Assembly: GCA_965205225.1 (NCBI GenBank)
Contig: CBDBFZ010000002.1
Span: 310,001 to 374,000 of the forward strand
From: Litorimonas sp965205225
GTDB lineage: Bacteria; Pseudomonadota; Alphaproteobacteria; Caulobacterales; Maricaulaceae
Length of the DNA: 64,000 nt
Reading direction: 5' to 3'
The notes beneath the pieces were generated by a model. The model ran no database searches. It was not told the DNA's origin and saw only the letters and a program-made list of their open reading frames with translations. The number at the start of each line of letters is the position of its first letter. Position 1 is the first letter of the stretch. A program made the translations under genes and the position numbers. Shown here piece after piece: positions 1 through 8,128 of this stretch.

Positions 1-265
1 GCTGTTGTTGCATAAAATGAGCTGACCGCATCCTTTACGGTCGACATGGTCACCGCTTTATGCGCCGATGGCTGGACAATCATCGACCCGGATGAAGCTT
101 TCGGAGATCCCATCGCCACGCATTTACCGCAGACCCAGTTTTTAGGGGCAGGCCGAATTGCCGCGTTGGTCATTCCGGACTGCGCAGACCGGAAACCTTT
201 GATCCCTGGTCGGCAAGCGAAACCGGGATTGATTTGCGCGTTATCACTGACAGCGTATTTGCGGA
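1..265. other. window edge, no supported gene
   Basis: Both strands stay open over much of this stretch. The plus frame runs from just after a TAA at 13-15 into the antisense of the next gene, and one minus frame is open from about 265 to the window start. Neither reading shows a domain, a good ribosome binding site or a familiar motif, so I call no gene. It could hold the end of a gene lying left of the window. Confidence 0.3.
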
Positions 266-1048
266 TTAGAGAACGCCGCCGCCCAATTGAAGCTCTAGCG
301 CGGCGACTCTCTCAGCCACGGTTTCAAGCGTCGGGTGCAGGCGGTTCGCCTCACGATAGGCATCCAGCGAATCATCAGGTCGGCCGAGTCGTTCCAACAC
401 ATTGCCGAGGGTCCAGAGTGCATAAAAATGGCGTGGCTCAATAGTAAGAGTCTGGACAGCCTCGCTCGCGGCTCTCGCGAAATTGCGTTCTTCCAGCGCC
501 AGCCTTGAGGACCGCGCCCAGCCTTCGGCATAGTCCGGGTGCAAGCGCGTGACATGGTCATACATGACGCGAGCGAGCGCATTATCGTTGCGAGTCTGGG
601 CATCTGCGCCGCGCCGTAACATCAGATTGACCGAGGCGCTGCCGCTGTCGAGCCAGACAGCCCAAATCTCTTCGGCGATCAGATTGCCAGACTCTTCCGT
701 TTCGGCCAAGGCGAGGCGTTCGAACATCTCCTCAAGGCGGGCTGAACGTTCCTCATTGGAAGACAGGCGGGAATAGTCAGGCGCTTCGATGTCCGGCGTA
801 GGCGCTTCGGGCACACTCTCGTCGGGGTCCTGAAAATCATCCGGGCCGGGTATGGAGAGACTCGGTGGATCAACCTCTATCTGCGGGTCGATAATCCGCG
901 GGGATTGGCGGTTTGGATCGGCTTCTTCGACCTGCGCCCAAACCGGCACCACCATCAGCAAAGCGAAGACGGCTAGAAGGATTGCGAGCGGGCTTTTCAC
1001 CCACGCAAAATGAAGCCCCTCTCCCGGTAAGGCAAGAGGCCGATACAT
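266..1048 (-). CDS. secreted TPR-repeat protein
   Basis: The product is a 260-residue exported protein of unknown specific role. After an N-terminal hydrophobic stretch (about residues 19-38, ending VPVWAQ) that looks like a Sec signal peptide comes an acidic, Pro-rich linker. The C-terminal half holds TPR-like helical pairs (for example ALARVMYDHVTRLHPDYAEG and the later YALWTLGNVLERLGRPDDSL), so a protein-protein contact role in the periplasm is likely. An alternative GTG start at 1000 would put a Lys right before the hydrophobic core and give a more standard signal peptide; neither start has a strong ribosome binding site. It lies 43 bases downstream of rpmJ on the same strand. The TPR assignment is fairly safe; the function is unknown. 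Confidence 0.8.
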   Translation of the reverse strand: MYRPLALPGEGLHFAWVKSPLAILLAVFALLMVVPVWAQVEEADPNRQSPRIIDPQIEVDPPSLSIPGPDDFQDPDESVPEAPTPDIEAPDYSRLSSNEERSARLEEMFERLALAETEESGNLIAEEIWAVWLDSGSASVNLMLRRGADAQTRNDNALARVMYDHVTRLHPDYAEGWARSSRLALEERNFARAASEAVQTLTIEPRHFYALWTLGNVLERLGRPDDSLDAYREANRLHPTLETVAERVAALELQLGGGVL

Positions 1049-1091
1049 TATTGAGCTTTAAGGCTGGCGCAAAATACGCTTAACCCAGAGG

Positions 1092-1217
1092 TTAACCTTG
1101 GCGGGCCTTGAAGCGTGGGTCTGTCTTGTTGATCACGTAAAGACGACCTTTGCGATGAACGACCTGACAATCGCGATGGCGGTTCTTCAGTGATTTCAGC
1201 GAGCTGCGGACTTTCAT
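1092..1217 (-). CDS. rpmJ: 50S ribosomal protein bL36
   Basis: The 41-codon gene encodes bL36 of the large ribosomal subunit. It begins MKVRSSLKSLKNRH and ends in a KTDPRFKARQG tail, which is the long form usual in proteobacteria. The zinc-binding Cys/His set of the canonical short form is absent (a single Cys is seen, in RDCQVV), so this is the zinc-free type. An AGAGG sequence lies about 10 bases upstream of the ATG. It is monocistronic or co-transcribed with the TPR gene downstream. Identification is essentially certain from the sequence pattern. Confidence 0.97.
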   Translation of the reverse strand: MKVRSSLKSLKNRHRDCQVVHRKGRLYVINKTDPRFKARQG

Positions 1218-1311
1218 GGCTCTAAGTCCTCTAAATCAAATTCTGGCGTATTTTCAGCGGAAGCAGGCCTATATTGAGGGTAGGAGGTGAAGTCAATGCG
1301 GTGCGGCAGAC

Positions 1312-1349
1312 AAGATCGCGGCTATAACATAAGATCACGGCTATAACAT
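1312..1349. repeat. 19-bp tandem duplication
   Basis: Two adjacent 19-bp units (1312-1330 and 1331-1349) differ at a single base. They lie about 70 bp upstream of the lytic transglycosylase start and could be part of its promoter region or a recent slippage product. Confidence 0.85.
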
Positions 1350-1419
1350 AAGTAAAATCTGGCTGAACCGTCATAAACCGGCCCTATCGAAATGGATCAG
1401 TCACTGGTAGTCTGGAACA

Positions 1420-2736
1420 ATGCGCGATCTTTTCTTTCCCCTTGCCATTCTGCTCAGTGCCTGCGCGACGCAATCCGAGACTCGCATATCGGCAACAACC
1501 CTGTCTGATACAACCTTGCTGACCGCAGAGGCGGTCGACCCGCCCACGGCAGTTCTGAATACATCTGCGGTTGTTGGTCAGGGAGATTCCGCCATCGCGC
1601 AGGCTCAGCGATTTGCGCACTGGAAAGACGATTTTACGCACAGGGCGCTCACCAAGGGCTACTCACCGCAATTGCTCGCCATGACGGTCGGGAGTGCGAC
1701 CATCAATGAACGGGCCCTGGAACGTGATAGCACGCAGCCTGAATTCACGCGCCCTGTCTGGGCGTATATTCAGTCCGCCGCCAGCGCAGATCGGATCAAG
1801 CGCGGCCAGGCCGAATTGGTTGAACATGCCCCAATCTTCGATAAACTGGAACGAACCTACGGAGTTCCGCGCCAGATCCTAGCGGCAATCTGGGGACTTG
1901 AATCATCCTACGGACGCATGCTCGGCACGCATGACATTATCGACAGCCTGTCGACCTTCGCGTTTGAAGGGAGCCGCACGAATTTTGGCGAGACACAGTT
2001 GTTTGCCGTGCTGGATCTGATTCAATCCGGTGCTGTGCGTGCGGAGCAGCTAACCGGGTCATGGGCCGGCGCGATGGGCATGACACAGTTCATCCCGTCG
2101 ACGTTTCGGGATTATGCCATCGATTTTGACCGCAACGGAAATACTGATCTCTGGCAATCCGAATCCGATGCGCTGGCCAGTGCTGCCAACTATCTGACCC
2201 GGTCAGGCTGGAGGCCCAACGAACCCGTGATGGCAGAAATCTTGGTGCCGGTCGATTTCGACTATTCCCAGTCCGAAACGGTTAAGAAGACGGTCGCGGC
2301 CTGGACTGCGCTCGGTGTGCGTCCCGCCAACGGAATTCAGTTCAGCCCTGCGGCTAGTCAGTTAGACGCCAAATTGCTCGCCCCCACCGGACAGCGCGGT
2401 CCAAAGCTGCTTGTTTTCAAGAATTTCGATGTCCTCAAGAGGTACAATAATTCGACCAGCTATGTGATGGGCATTGCCAGCCTTGGCGAGGCCTTTATCG
2501 GGCAAACATCAATCCGCAATCCGTGGCCCGAAGGTGATCGGCCGCTCTCCTTCGAAGATAAGAAAGCCCTCCAGAAGGCGCTGAAAGCAAAAGGTTACAA
2601 TACAGGCGTTGTTGACGGCCAAGTTGGACCCACCACGCGCCGCGCCATCCGGGCCTGGCAAAGTGATCATGGTCTGCCGGCAGATGGGTATGTCGAACAG
2701 CGTTTGCTTCAGCGGATCATCGCGCCGGATCAGTAG
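1420..2736 (+). CDS. MltB-type lytic murein transglycosylase lipoprotein
   Basis: The enzyme cleaves the MurNAc-GlcNAc bond of peptidoglycan with formation of 1,6-anhydro ends, working at the inner face of the outer membrane or in the periplasm. The N-terminus carries a lipoprotein signal with lipobox LLSAC (Cys15). The catalytic domain (about 60-360) has the MltB signature IWGLESSYGRMLG, with Glu161 as expected catalytic acid, and the AGAMGMTQFIPSTF motif. The C-terminus (about 375-435) is a peptidoglycan-binding domain of the PG_binding_1 type (KALKAKGYNTGVVDGQVGPT). Length 438 fits the SLT_2 plus PGB subfamily common in alphaproteobacteria. The ATG at 1420 is chosen because it gives a short, perfect lipoprotein signal. 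mnmC follows after 23 bases and may be co-transcribed. Confidence 0.93.
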   Translation: MRDLFFPLAILLSACATQSETRISATTLSDTTLLTAEAVDPPTAVLNTSAVVGQGDSAIAQAQRFAHWKDDFTHRALTKGYSPQLLAMTVGSATINERALERDSTQPEFTRPVWAYIQSAASADRIKRGQAELVEHAPIFDKLERTYGVPRQILAAIWGLESSYGRMLGTHDIIDSLSTFAFEGSRTNFGETQLFAVLDLIQSGAVRAEQLTGSWAGAMGMTQFIPSTFRDYAIDFDRNGNTDLWQSESDALASAANYLTRSGWRPNEPVMAEILVPVDFDYSQSETVKKTVAAWTALGVRPANGIQFSPAASQLDAKLLAPTGQRGPKLLVFKNFDVLKRYNNSTSYVMGIASLGEAFIGQTSIRNPWPEGDRPLSFEDKKALQKALKAKGYNTGVVDGQVGPTTRRAIRAWQSDHGLPADGYVEQRLLQRIIAPDQ

Positions 2737-2759
2737 ATCCGGACCGACAGGATAATCTG

Positions 2760-4454
2760 ATGCCGCCTCCGGTGCCGCTTACCCGCACCCCCGCCCCGTC
2801 GCTCGATTTCTCCCAGCCCGGCACGCCAGCGGCTAAAGACTTCGGAGATATCTATTTCTCCGTTAATGGTGGTCTGGCGGAAAGCCGAGCGGTCTTTCTG
2901 CAGGGTTGTGGTCTGCCCGACAGATGGATGGGGCGAGACGTTTTTACGATAGCGGAACTAGGCTTCGGATCGGGCCTGAATTTTCTGGCCGCGTGGCAGG
3001 CCTGGCGCGATAGCGACGCGGCCGAGAAAGATGGGGCACGACTACATTTCCTCTCGGTCGAGGGATTTCCATTTGAGCGGAGCGATCTGGCCCGCACTCT
3101 GGTTCATTTCCCCGAATTGGCGGCGCTCGCATCGCCGCTGATCGACAGTTGGCCCGGGCCGGTGCGCGGTGTTCACAGACGTCATTTCGGTTCGGTGACG
3201 TTAACATTGATTCACGACGCCGTTGGCCCGGCTCTTGCGAATCAATCATTTCGGACTGACGCTTGGTTTCTGGACGGCTTTTCACCCGCCAAAAACCCGG
3301 ACATGTGGCGCGAAGATATCCTGTCGGACGTCGCGCGGCTGTCAGCGCCCGGTGCCCGTCTGGCCACTTTCACAGTCGCAGGAGCCGTCCGCCGTGCCTT
3401 AAGCGAGGCCGGTTTTACAGTTGAGAAAAAAGACGGGTTTGGGCGAAAGCGGCAGAGACTTGAGGCCTGGTTGCCCGGAGATGTAGCGGCGCGCGTAAAA
3501 CCGCCTATTCCGACCATTATCGGCGCCGGTATCGCCGGAGCCTCAATAGCCGCTGCTTTTATGCGCCGCGGGATCCGCCCCGTCATTCTGTCCGATCCAG
3601 ATCACATTGCTGCGTCGGGAAATGGCGCCGCGGTGATCAAACCGCGCCTGGATCTACAGGACCGTCCCGAGTCGTGTTTCTTTCTGTCGAGCTTTCTCTA
3701 TGCCCGCGAAACATATCGGGGGGCGGCCCGCTATGAAGGTCTGGCCCATCGGCCCAGAACTGACGCAGAAGCTGACCGTCTGGCCCGTATCGCCGCGCAA
3801 ATGCCGCTGGGTCCAGGTCATTTGCGATGGACGAATGACCAGCTGCAGATGGAGAGTTCTCTCGTGATCGATACAGAGGCGGCGCGCACATCCCTATTGG
3901 AGGGTGCGGATATTCGCGCCAGACGTATCGATGATCTGGACTCTCTGACAGGGCCGATCATTATGGCTGGGGGTTACGGCATTCGCACGCTGTTGCCAGA
4001 CGCTGCTTTCCGCTTCTCTCGCGGACAGCTGAGTTGGAGCACGGGTCCTGTTGAGCGGCCTATCACCTATGGTGGATATGCCATCCCGATCCGCGGGCAG
4101 ATTCTACTGGGGGCGACCCATGACCGGATTGAGGATCATGATACAGCGCTTGAACTGCGTCCTGAAGACGATGCAGCCAATCTGGCGCAAGGTCTTAGCC
4201 AGGGCTTAGCCCTAGATCCTGAGGCACACTCCTTTCGAGCCAGCGTTCGTGTTACGACTCCCGACACGCTGCCCCGACTAGTGCGCAAGAAAACGACAAA
4301 GGCCGGACAGGACTTATGGATTCTGTCCGGCCTGGGATCTCGCGGGTTTGTCTTCGCCCCGCTTTTAGGGGAAGCGCTAGTAAGCGCTTATCTGAGAGAA
4401 CCATCGCCTCTATCGGACCTAATCTCAACTAAGCTCAGTTGTCTCCCCGATTAA
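2760..4454 (+). CDS. mnmC: bifunctional tRNA mnm5U methyltransferase / cmnm5U oxidoreductase
   Basis: The product completes the 5-methylaminomethyl-(2-thio)uridine modification at the wobble base of several tRNAs. The C-terminal FAD domain removes the carboxymethyl group and the N-terminal domain methylates with S-adenosylmethionine. Residues about 1-245 are the DUF752 methyltransferase part, with glycine-rich ELGFGSGLNFL and the DGFSPAKNPDMW motif. From about residue 250 a dinucleotide-binding motif IIGAGIAGASIAAAFMRRG opens the FAD oxidoreductase, and GLGSRGFVFAPLLGE closes it. Length 564 is slightly short of the usual 600-670 but all landmark motifs are present. An AGGA lies upstream of the ATG. 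Confidence in the fusion enzyme is high. Confidence 0.93.
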   Translation: MPPPVPLTRTPAPSLDFSQPGTPAAKDFGDIYFSVNGGLAESRAVFLQGCGLPDRWMGRDVFTIAELGFGSGLNFLAAWQAWRDSDAAEKDGARLHFLSVEGFPFERSDLARTLVHFPELAALASPLIDSWPGPVRGVHRRHFGSVTLTLIHDAVGPALANQSFRTDAWFLDGFSPAKNPDMWREDILSDVARLSAPGARLATFTVAGAVRRALSEAGFTVEKKDGFGRKRQRLEAWLPGDVAARVKPPIPTIIGAGIAGASIAAAFMRRGIRPVILSDPDHIAASGNGAAVIKPRLDLQDRPESCFFLSSFLYARETYRGAARYEGLAHRPRTDAEADRLARIAAQMPLGPGHLRWTNDQLQMESSLVIDTEAARTSLLEGADIRARRIDDLDSLTGPIIMAGGYGIRTLLPDAAFRFSRGQLSWSTGPVERPITYGGYAIPIRGQILLGATHDRIEDHDTALELRPEDDAANLAQGLSQGLALDPEAHSFRASVRVTTPDTLPRLVRKKTTKAGQDLWILSGLGSRGFVFAPLLGEALVSAYLREPSPLSDLISTKLSCLPD

Positions 4455-4573
4455 ATTCGGGTGAGCCGGATAAAATGCTCCAGCAACTGATCCTGCTCAT
4501 ATCAGCGTAAACGGCTGTTCCTCATAGTCCCTCAATAACACAAAATCTACGTTATCTGAGACAGACCCTTTCA

Positions 4574-4789
4574 TTATAGTCTCACTCGTATGATTGAACC
4601 GGATTTCAGACGCAGTTCAATTTCAAAATCCGTCGTATCGGCTGGATGGAGTTCCATTCCGTCCCCCGATGGCTCCAACGCGATTCCGGCAGCACAGATG
4701 GACAGACCATCAATCGGATTCGTGGGAAGTGAAGGCAATGGCATGGCGGTAATGGCGCCGGCGATAAAAGCTGTGGCGGTGATATTCAT
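4574..4789 (-). CDS. small exported protein, last gene of psp operon
   Basis: A 71-codon gene with a hydrophobic N-terminus (MNITATAFIAGAITAMPLP) that looks like a signal peptide or anchor, followed by a short polar C-terminal part ending in SGSIIRVRL. A clear ribosome binding site (AAAGGGAG, about 6 bases before ATG) supports it. It lies 63 bases behind pspC on the same strand. In the gap is an inverted repeat (arms 4814-4819 and 4828-4833, 6 bp each) that could be a processing or attenuation hairpin. I do not recognise the family; location suggests a role in envelope stress. The opposite strand is also open here but has no ribosome binding site. Confidence 0.6.
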   Translation of the reverse strand: MNITATAFIAGAITAMPLPSLPTNPIDGLSICAAGIALEPSGDGMELHPADTTDFEIELRLKSGSIIRVRL

Positions 4790-4852
4790 ATTCGTCTCTC
4801 CCTTTAATGTGGACCGGAGGCGTAAGTCTCCGGCATTTTCGATAGATCCGGC

Positions 4853-5332
4853 CTAATTTTCCAGGTCGCGGAAATCGCGGCGCAGCTTCCATTCACGCGA
4901 GGTCACGGAGCGTTCGAGATCCTGCAGCCGCTCTTCGAGTGAGCGGAATTTGGACCGAACGTCTGAATAATTGGTCGTTTCGACCGGCGTAGTCTCAATT
5001 TGGCCCCGATGACGGTCCCGGCGGCGAGCTTTGCGATTAGCACGTCTTCGTTCAGAGCGTTCCCGGATGTAGGGAGCGCGTTTGTCGGACGGAATGAACA
5101 GCCACATCAGGAAATAGACCAAGATTGGTAGGCCGGTGAAGATGACCGCCAGCACGAAGAAAATTCGCATAGGACCGTGGTCAATACCGAGCCAGTCACC
5201 CAGGCCGGCACACACGCCGCCCAGGATACCGTCGATCTTGTTGCGACGGAGTTTCGGACGACGATTATGGTTTCGGTCTTCATCGTAATCAAAGTCGCCA
5301 TAATCGCTGTCTTCATAGTCGCGGCGGGTCAT
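4853..5332 (-). CDS. pspC: phage shock protein C
   Basis: A 159-residue inner-membrane protein of the phage-shock response. After a charged, Asp/Tyr-rich N-terminus comes the PspC domain (about residues 28-82: KIDGILGGVCAGLGDWLGID, then the membrane segment around FVLAVIFTGLPILVYFLMWL). A very basic stretch follows (RRANRKARRRDRHR) and then a coiled-coil-like C-terminus (SLEERLQDLERSV) that resembles what PspC uses to contact PspB or PspA. Its ATG overlaps the stop of pspB in an ATGA arrangement, so the two are translationally coupled. In enterobacteria PspB and PspC sense inner membrane stress and release PspF from PspA. Confidence 0.94.
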   Translation of the reverse strand: MTRRDYEDSDYGDFDYDEDRNHNRRPKLRRNKIDGILGGVCAGLGDWLGIDHGPMRIFFVLAVIFTGLPILVYFLMWLFIPSDKRAPYIRERSERRRANRKARRRDRHRGQIETTPVETTNYSDVRSKFRSLEERLQDLERSVTSREWKLRRDFRDLEN

Positions 5333-5577
5333 GATTTGTCTCTCCAGTTCGGGATTTCGTCGTCAAGGATCCGTTCCAGCACTTTCACGCGCTGATCGAG
5401 AATGTCGGCAATGCGCGACATCTGCTCCAGTTCGGCGCGGTGGGTTCCGTTTTCCGGTGTTCCGCCGCCGCCCATACGTTCCTTGTGCTCATAGTGTGTC
5501 TTCAGCATCGAGGAGGCCACGCCCATGACGATGGCTACGATGGGAATCATGAAGACCAGAATTTCGGGCCTGAGCAT
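5329..5577 (-). CDS. pspB: phage shock protein B
   Basis: An 82-residue protein with one N-terminal membrane helix (about residues 5-25, ILVFMIPIVAIVMGVASSML) and a cytoplasmic amphipathic helix (RIADILDQRVKVLERILDDE) ending in PNWRDKS, the standard PspB layout. It works with PspC in stress sensing at the inner membrane. A GAGAG sequence precedes the ATG. It sits between pspA (130 bases upstream) and pspC (4-base overlap). Confidence 0.92.
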   Translation of the reverse strand: MLRPEILVFMIPIVAIVMGVASSMLKTHYEHKERMGGGGTPENGTHRAELEQMSRIADILDQRVKVLERILDDEIPNWRDKS

Positions 5578-5707
5578 TATAGGTCTCTCTTTTCGTTACG
5601 TTGATCGTTTTGAGTCCGCCCGAGAGGGGGTGATCGGAGAAGGGCATATCCGATCAACCGGGGGAGGTCTCTCTCGAGCGTGTATTTGAGCTTTTTCAGC
5701 CGTTATA

Positions 5708-6412
5708 TCAACTTGCCTTTTTGGACGGTTTGTCAGACTTGTTCGCCGATTTCGGCTTGTTCATGCGAGCTTTCAGCGCAGCGAGTTCATCTTCGAGTTC
5801 TTCATCGGATTCCAATGCTGCGAACTGGCTTTCCAAGCTCTCGCCTTCGCCGAGGTCAAAGGCTTCGACATGGGCTTCCAGCTCATCGACTTTACGTTCC
5901 ATCCGCTCATATCGAGATAGCGCGTCATCGACGCGTGTGTCGACAAGTTTGGTACGTATCTTGACCTGACTCTTGGCGACCGTGCTGCGCATCGTCAGCG
6001 ACTTATGCTTGGCCTTGGCTTCGTCGAGCTTAGTCTGCAGTTTTGACAGATCCATATCGGCTTTGTCGATGGCTTCGTCGAGAACCTCGATTTCCTTGCC
6101 GACCACATCGGCCATGTCTTCAGCTTGGCGCTTGGCAGTCAAGGCACCCCGGGCCAGATCTTCACGGTCTTTCGCGATGGCCAGTTCTGCTTTTGCAGCC
6201 CAGTCATCGGCGCGTTTGCGATAGTCTTCTTCACGGCGAACCATCTCTTTGCGCTCTGCAATGTGACGGGCAGCGTCAGTACGAACATCGACCAGCGTAT
6301 CTTCCATTTCCTGAATGATTAGCCGGGCGATCTTTTCCGGATCTTCAGCGGCCTCAATCATGGCGTTCAGGTTGGAATTGATGATGTCGCCCATGCGGGA
6401 AAAAATACCCAT
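5708..6412 (-). CDS. pspA: phage shock protein A (ESCRT-III-like)
   Basis: PspA is a peripheral membrane protein that oligomerises on damaged inner membrane and, in the known systems, also inhibits PspF. The reading frame extends to 6433, but the start at 6412 (MGIFSRMGDIINSNLNAMIE) is chosen because it matches the family N-terminus and has AGGAG nine bases upstream. The 234 residues show the N-terminal amphipathic helix, then the long coiled coil (about 25-190) typical of PspA/IM30, and a Lys/Ser-rich tail (KPKSANKSDKPSKKAS) that is not part of the usual fold. It is the third or fourth gene of the operon led by two small genes. Confidence 0.94.
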   Translation of the reverse strand: MGIFSRMGDIINSNLNAMIEAAEDPEKIARLIIQEMEDTLVDVRTDAARHIAERKEMVRREEDYRKRADDWAAKAELAIAKDREDLARGALTAKRQAEDMADVVGKEIEVLDEAIDKADMDLSKLQTKLDEAKAKHKSLTMRSTVAKSQVKIRTKLVDTRVDDALSRYERMERKVDELEAHVEAFDLGEGESLESQFAALESDEELEDELAALKARMNKPKSANKSDKPSKKAS

Positions 6413-6475
6413 GTTTCTCATCTCCTTTGACAATGGTGTGGCCTCTTGGCTGAGACCGGCGATTAAATCTGACCG

Positions 6476-6610
6476 CTAGGTCAGGATGGCGGCGATCAGG
6501 AATCCTGCGGCGAAGAAGCCCCAGCATTCCTTGTCACGCGTGGTGAGATATCGAACAAAGCGGGCACCTTTTTTGCGCCAGCTTTTGTCGTTGCGGTCGA
6601 AACGGTCCAT
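6476..6610 (-). CDS. 44-residue membrane protein in psp operon
   Basis: A short gene starting MDRFDRNDKSWRKKGARFV and ending in a hydrophobic segment (GFFAAGFLIAAILT) followed by TAG. Its ATG overlaps the TAA of the preceding small gene by one base (TAATG), a classic reinitiation arrangement, and pspA follows 63 bases later. The topology (basic N-terminus, single C-terminal helix) resembles the small PspD-like proteins of psp operons only in general form; I claim no homology. Too short for most gene finders. The overlap and operon position are the main support. Confidence 0.6.
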   Translation of the reverse strand: MDRFDRNDKSWRKKGARFVRYLTTRDKECWGFFAAGFLIAAILT

Positions 6611-6789
6611 TAGAGGACCTCTTCGTAAGTGTTCATGGAACCACGCATTGGCATATAGCCAGGGTTCGTTCCGATCCGAACACTCAGGGCAGCATAGCCG
6701 CGACGGCGGCGAGCCCGACGAACGGACCGCGATGGTGCGGCGCTTCCGTTCACGGCGTTCAAATCATTGTCGATGGTGCGGTATGTCAT
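6610..6789 (-). CDS. small basic protein, first gene of psp operon
   Basis: A 59-60 residue protein beginning MTYRTIDNDLNAVNGSAA with a strongly basic middle (RSVRRARRRRGYAAL) and an acidic end (MNTYEEVL). Two ATGs lie side by side at 6792 and 6789; the AGGAG upstream is 3 bases from the first and 6 from the second, so I favour the second. Its stop overlaps the start of the next small gene. The family is not known to me. The basic patch suggests nucleic acid or membrane-surface binding, which is inference only. Confidence 0.55.
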   Translation of the reverse strand: MTYRTIDNDLNAVNGSAAPSRSVRRARRRRGYAALSVRIGTNPGYMPMRGSMNTYEEVL

Positions 6790-6792
6790 CAT

Positions 6793-7036
6793 CGTCTCCT
6801 TTCGTATCTCTTTCTTGTCTCGGCCCGGTTATCGAGCTGTTTGAGCAAAACTGTGTGATTCGCTTCTGTGAGATCAAAATGGCTGATGAGGCGGGATCTG
6901 TCACGGAAAATTAAGTTATTGTTTTTATTAAGTTTTTTATTTTCCTATCGTTTCGCAGTAAATTACATGGCGAATTCTATAATTAATTTAGCTAGATTTA
7001 CTAATTTAATTCGGCTAAATACGCTAAATTGTGCTT
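6793..7036. promoter_or_regulatory. divergent psp/pspF control region
   Basis: About 240 bp separate the psp operon from pspF. The half next to pspF (about 6910-7030) is strikingly AT-rich compared with the rest of the window, as expected for promoters and for a bent-DNA/activator site. I looked for a sigma54 -24/-12 element (GG-N10-GC core) facing the operon and found no convincing one, which fits the altered loop of the PspF homologue. Confidence 0.5.
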
Positions 7037-8083
7037 ATGCGCTCTCAACCCGTTGGCTCTAGCGAATCTTTCATGGGTCTTATGGACCGTGTGTCTGATG
7101 TCGCATCGACCGAACGCCCCGTTCTGATCGTGGGCGAGCGCGGAACCGGGAAAGAGTTAATCGCCGCGCGCCTGCATTTCCTCTCCCCACGATGGGAGCG
7201 TGTGAACGTCCGGGTCAATTGTGCGGCATTCGACAGTGACGCTCTAGACCGTGAATTGTTTGGTCAGACTTTTATGGATGGCCGGTCTGACACAAATGGC
7301 CGCTTCTTCGAGGCAAATGAAGGCACACTGTTCCTGGACAGTGTCGATCAGATGCCTGTGCATTTGCAGGAAAAGCTGATGCATACGATCGAACATGGTC
7401 AGGTGCAGGCCACGGGCGAGCTCTATGAAGAAGAAGTTGACGTCCGCGTTGTCGCTGCGACGTCCGTCGATCTACCCTCCGCTGTGACACGAGGCGCATT
7501 TCGGGCGGATCTGCTCGACCGCATTGCGTTTCACGTCATTACACTGCCTCCCCTGCGTGAGCGCGTTGAGGATATTCCAGCGCTTGTCGATCACTTCGGG
7601 CGGCAGGCGGCGCGCTCGCTTGAGGTGGAACAGTTTCCCGGCTTCACGGCAGAAGCGCAGGAGACCATGCGCGCCTATCCCTTCCCCGGTAATGTAAGAG
7701 AGTTGAAGTTGCTGGTTGAACGCAGTACGGTGCAAGCCTTCCTGCAAGATGAAAGCCTGACTCAACCGATCAAGGAACTCGACATGGATCCATTCGAGAG
7801 CCCCTACCGGGTGAGGGACCTGGTACCGCCTCCGATCAGTATGCCAGATCCACAGGCCAGTAGCGCTCATCCGGCGGCACACCGTCAGCCACACACTGTA
7901 GACCCTGAAGAGACTGAGTCGCCGCCTGAAGGGTTTTCTGATAGAGTTTTCGTTTTTGAGCGTCACCTTATCGACGAAGCGATGCGCGCAACGAACGATC
8001 ATCAGGGACAGGCTGCGGATCGGCTTGGCCTGTCCTATCATCAATTCAGAGGCCTATTGCGAAAGCATGGTCTCAAAAAATAG
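7037..8083 (+). CDS. pspF: PspF-like AAA+ activator lacking GAFTGA
   Basis: A 348-residue enhancer-binding-protein homologue with no regulatory N-terminal domain, like PspF. It has an AAA+ domain (Walker A GERGTGKE; Walker B region GTLFLDSVDQ; arginine-finger region FRADLLDRIAFHVITLPPLRER; WPGN-like YPFPGNVRELK). A long Pro-rich linker follows, then a C-terminal Fis-type helix-turn-helix (AADRLGLSYHQFRGLLRKHG) that closely resembles PspF. Between ELFG and GRFF the usual loop with GAFTGA is replaced by QTFMDGRSDTN: the six-residue motif that contacts sigma54 is absent and the loop is three residues shorter. A GTG at 7031 in the same frame is an alternative start; no ribosome binding site is obvious. 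It is divergent from the psp operon, as in other proteobacteria, and is presumably its regulator. Confidence 0.88.
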   Translation: MRSQPVGSSESFMGLMDRVSDVASTERPVLIVGERGTGKELIAARLHFLSPRWERVNVRVNCAAFDSDALDRELFGQTFMDGRSDTNGRFFEANEGTLFLDSVDQMPVHLQEKLMHTIEHGQVQATGELYEEEVDVRVVAATSVDLPSAVTRGAFRADLLDRIAFHVITLPPLRERVEDIPALVDHFGRQAARSLEVEQFPGFTAEAQETMRAYPFPGNVRELKLLVERSTVQAFLQDESLTQPIKELDMDPFESPYRVRDLVPPPISMPDPQASSAHPAAHRQPHTVDPEETESPPEGFSDRVFVFERHLIDEAMRATNDHQGQAADRLGLSYHQFRGLLRKHGLKK

Positions 8084-8093
8084 AAGACCCGGC

Positions 8094-8128
8094 CTACCGA
8101 AAACGGGGAGCCGGATTCGGTAGTTTAT
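8094..8128 (+). terminator. probable terminator after pspF
   Basis: Perfect 8-bp inverted repeat (8094-8101 with 8116-8123, CTACCGAA/TTCGGTAG) eleven bases after the pspF stop, followed by TTTATA. The T-run is short, so this is a moderate call. Confidence 0.55.

Noticed and set aside
1..444. 132-codon plus-strand gene at the window start
   Set aside because: Its second half is antisense to the TPR gene and its first half shows no recognisable family.
6793..7036. A sigma54 promoter for the psp operon
   Set aside because: The best candidate around TTTTGCT on the minus strand lacks the upstream GG at the required distance, so I did not call it.
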